Assembly (NCBI GenBank): GCA_910585455.1
Contig: CAJUEL010000024.1
Span: forward strand, 1-64,000
DNA length: 64,000 nucleotides
Reading direction: 5' to 3'
DNA from: an uncultured Eisenbergiella sp.
Lineage (GTDB): Bacteria; Bacillota; Clostridia; Lachnospirales; Lachnospiraceae
Shown here: piece by piece, positions 62,033-64,000 of the stretch
How the letters are laid out: every line of letters begins with the position of its first letter
Numbering within the stretch: position 1 is the stretch's first letter
Position numbers and translations under genes: made by a program
Notes under the pieces: generated by a model
The model's database searches: none
What the model saw: only the letters and a program-made list of their open reading frames with translations
Told to the model about the DNA's origin: nothing

Positions 62033-62421
62033 TACCGGTAAAGAAGAAGGAGGCAGTCCTTATCATGTACCGCCAGGGGCGGAAATATAAAGAGATCTCA
62101 GATACCCTGCTCTTATCCCCCAATACAGTCAAATCCATCTGCCGCCGCAGCGGCCCCCGGCCATTGCAGCCAGAGGAACAGAAGGCAGGGCTGTGCCAGA
62201 ACTGCGGTACGCCCATGCCTCAAAGCCCCCACGCAAAGAAAAAGATTTTCTGCTGCGACCGGTGCCGCTATGCCTGGTGGAATAAAAAGCGGGGGCTTGA
62301 GCCTTACCGTCTGGTGTGCTGCTGCTGTGGCCGGGAGTTCGTGAGCTTTGGGAATAGGAACCGGAAGTACTGCGGACGGGAATGCTACCTCCGCAGCCGT
62401 TACGGGGAGGGGCTGCCATAA
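62029..62421 (+). CDS. HTH plus double zinc-finger protein
   Basis: The 130-residue product starts with a helix-turn-helix (MIPVKKKEAVLIMYRQG, KYKEISDTLLLSPNTVKSICRR). Two zinc-finger units follow: CQNCGTPMPQ....CCDRCRYAWW and CCCCGREFV....KYCGRECYLRSR. It overlaps the methyltransferase gene by 4 bases and may be a DNA-binding regulator or transfer factor of the element. The product is too short for a sigma factor. Confidence 0.8.
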   Translation: MIPVKKKEAVLIMYRQGRKYKEISDTLLLSPNTVKSICRRSGPRPLQPEEQKAGLCQNCGTPMPQSPHAKKKIFCCDRCRYAWWNKKRGLEPYRLVCCCCGREFVSFGNRNRKYCGRECYLRSRYGEGLP

Positions 62422-62754
62422 GACAGGGCTAACCTGCCGGGAACCTGCGGCACCGCCAGCCGCATCCTGCCAGCGCAGACGGGCTGTCCCGGAACAGGGG
62501 CTGGATACTCGCAGCAGTACCTGTCCGGGAGTACCGACTTACAGCCTGCCTGCCGGGAGGGTAGTCCCGACCCGGATAAAATAAAGCAACAGGAAAGGAG
62601 GCCTTACAGTAATAAAGCAGTAAATATCTTTAACCACAACACAGAAACATCCGGCGGCACGGAGCGCGTTCTTTCATGGGGCGCATCCGTGGATGCCCCC
62701 TTCATATGACGGAATGCGTAAAAGTACGCCGCCGGGAAAGGAGGATGATGCCAG
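62422..62754 (+). other. Gene-free stretch before the amidoligase gene
   Basis: These 333 bases show no convincing ORF. An AAAGGAGG at 62593-62600 has no credible ATG after it. A small hairpin lies at about 62678-62702 (GGGGCGCATCC/GGATGCCCC), and the region ends with the GGGAAAGGAGG site of the gene at 62755. Confidence 0.6.
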
Positions 62755-63711
62755 ATGTTTACCAGAAAGTTCGGTGTCGAGGTGGAGTTCACCGGGATCA
62801 CCCGGGAGGAGGCGGCAGAGGCCGCCGCAGACTACCTTGGCAGTACTGCCGTATTTTCCGGCGGTTACTACAAGACCTACGAGACCAGGGCTCCGGACGG
62901 GAGGGTCTGGAAGTTCACGTATGACGGCAGCATCAGCTGCCAGAAAAAGGAGGGGCGGCGTACCGTATACGCGGGTGAGGATTACAGCGTGGAGATGGTG
63001 ACGCCCGTCCTGCTCTACCGTGAGGATATCGACACCCTGCAGGGGCTGGCAAGACGCCTGCGCCGGGCCGGGGGGTTTGCCAATAAATCCTGCGGCCTCC
63101 ACATCCATCTGGACGGGGAGGCACATACCCCTCGCAGCATCCGCAACTTTATCAACATCATCGCCAGCCATAATGATTTATTCTACAAGGCACTGCAGAT
63201 CGCACCGGAAAGGATGCGCTACTGTCAGAAGATGGACCTGTGGCTGGTAGAGCAGATGAACCAGGCAAAGCCAAAGACCATGAAACAGGTCGAGGATATC
63301 TGGTATGAGAAGTATTCCGGCAGCCGCAGCGGCCATTACCACAGCAGCCGCTACCATTTCCTCAACCTGCACAGCTTCTTCCACGGCAACCATACCGTGG
63401 AGCTGCGGGGCTTTAACGGTACACTCCATGCAGGGAAGATACGGGCTTACGTTGTGTTCGCCCTTGCCCTGAACCATCAGGCGCTGACCCAGAAATGTGC
63501 CCGTTACCACAAGGTGCAGGAAGAAAATGAGAAGTTTGCCATGAGGGTCTACTTAAACCGCATCGGTTTTATCGGGGACGAGTTCAAAAGCTGCCGGGAG
63601 CACCTGTATAAGCACCTGGACGGCAATGCCGCCTGGCGCTACGGCTCCCGGGAGAATGTCAGGAGCCATGTAAATACCCACAACACAGAAAACGGAGGGA
63701 ACCAGTTATGA
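62755..63711 (+). CDS. Putative amidoligase
   Basis: The 318-residue protein belongs to the glutamine-synthetase-like amidoligase family. FGVEVEFTGI near the start gives the conserved EvE motif, VEMVTPVLL and GLHIHLDGE the metal/ATP histidine-glutamate motifs, and NHTVELRGFNGTL the second VELR motif. Such enzymes form amide bonds on peptides or proteins with ATP. The 4-base overlap with a gamma-glutamylcyclotransferase gene is a context known for this family (memory of published comparisons). Confidence 0.85.
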   Translation: MFTRKFGVEVEFTGITREEAAEAAADYLGSTAVFSGGYYKTYETRAPDGRVWKFTYDGSISCQKKEGRRTVYAGEDYSVEMVTPVLLYREDIDTLQGLARRLRRAGGFANKSCGLHIHLDGEAHTPRSIRNFINIIASHNDLFYKALQIAPERMRYCQKMDLWLVEQMNQAKPKTMKQVEDIWYEKYSGSRSGHYHSSRYHFLNLHSFFHGNHTVELRGFNGTLHAGKIRAYVVFALALNHQALTQKCARYHKVQEENEKFAMRVYLNRIGFIGDEFKSCREHLYKHLDGNAAWRYGSRENVRSHVNTHNTENGGNQL

Positions 63712-64000
63712 AGACAGACAGGAAACCAGCAGTAACCGGAAACAGGAAGGAAAGGCTCTATATCGCCTACGGCTCCAACCTTAACACCGCCCAGATGGGG
63801 CTGCGCTGCCCTGCGGCGGAGATCGCCGGGACGGCAATGCTCAGGGGATGGCGGCTGATGTTCCGGGGAGGGGACGGCACAGCTGTCGCCACCATTGAAC
63901 GCTGCCCGGGATATAAGGTGCCGGTGCTCATCTGGAGGCTGCAGCCCGAAGATGAGAGGACCCTCGACAGGTATGAGGGCTGGCCGCACCTTTACCGGAA
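63708..64000 (+). CDS. Gamma-glutamylcyclotransferase (AIG2-like), partial at right edge
   Basis: Ninety-seven codons are visible. The N-terminus is MKTDRKPAVTGNRKERLYIAYGSNL, with YGSNLN the substrate-loop signature of the GGCT/AIG2 fold. The C-terminal part DERTLDRYEGWPHLYR has the characteristic E-G-x-P stretch near the catalytic glutamate. The gene runs off the window, so length and end are unknown. Start overlaps the amidoligase stop in ATGA, so both are translated together. Cyclotransferases act on gamma-glutamyl amides; here they may undo or complete amidoligase products. Confidence 0.85.
   Translation, partial: MKTDRKPAVTGNRKERLYIAYGSNLNTAQMGLRCPAAEIAGTAMLRGWRLMFRGGDGTAVATIERCPGYKVPVLIWRLQPEDERTLDRYEGWPHLYR

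Noticed and set aside
62676..62924. Frame beginning MTECVKVRRRERR ahead of the amidoligase gene
   Set aside because: It overlaps the start of the amidoligase in another frame, is Arg/Gly-rich without a domain, and its start has no ribosome site.
1..64000. CRISPR array, rRNA or tRNA genes
   Set aside because: No regularly spaced direct repeats, and no rRNA or tRNA sequence was recognised on either strand by eye; a dedicated scan could still find a tRNA.

Overview
The window looks like the chromosome of a gut Lachnospiraceae-type clostridium (Bacillota). Supporting signs are strong AGGAGG ribosome binding sites, Lpl/Yes-type sugar transporters with YesM/YesN regulators, single-domain chromate transporter pairs, DUF362 and AAA-ATPase-like/PD-(D/E)XK families, and Clostridia-type conjugative-element genes. 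This is a family-level inference; no rRNA or tRNA gene was recognised to refine it.

Positions 1-45,760 are a GC-rich chromosomal part. After a long imperfect palindrome and an Rpn-like nuclease gene comes an alpha-galactoside locus: a GH27 alpha-galactosidase with a coupled zinc-finger mini-protein, two tandem paralogous clan GH-D hydrolases, a YesM/YesN two-component system with its own solute-binding lipoprotein, and a second lipoprotein plus two permeases (CUT1 type, no ATPase in view). Then follow an orphan KdpDE-like pair, a FucU/aldo-keto reductase/zinc dehydrogenase cluster, an AraC regulator, a DUF362 protein, a 5'-truncated AAA/PD-DEXK gene, a two-domain flavoprotein, a heterodimeric ABC exporter, a Gfo/Idh oxidoreductase with a sugar isomerase/epimerase, and a GH42 beta-galactosidase lying at the end of an exporter operon (two zinc-ribbon ABC half-transporters plus DUF1854). 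That operon is preceded by a consensus promoter, a 42-codon ORF and an intrinsic terminator. A LysR regulator divergent from a chromate transporter pair and a MATE exporter close the region.

Positions 45,760-55,480 are a lower-GC junction or accessory island. It holds a truncated group II intron, a minimal tyrosine recombinase, two decayed C-terminal cassettes of a FISUMP-like protein with conserved borders and different cores, a decayed DUF2958 gene, a sigma-region-4-like regulator, a lipoprotein, two membrane-anchored surface proteins and a promoter/operator/leader-hairpin unit.

Positions 55,480-64,000 return to high GC and are the backbone of an integrative conjugative element or related element that runs off the right edge: an MT-A70 adenine methyltransferase, a conjugation ATPase, a replication-relaxation protein, a Dcm-type methyltransferase, an HTH/zinc-finger protein, an amidoligase and a gamma-glutamylcyclotransferase. 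The last genes overlap by 4 bases and are probably translated together.

Four large (280-390 bp) imperfect palindromes of one sequence family (135-550, 21331-21608, 21882-22231, 42216-42604) account for most of the gene-free sequence. They are the most conspicuous repeat feature of the chromosomal part. Family names come from recall of protein families, not from a database search.
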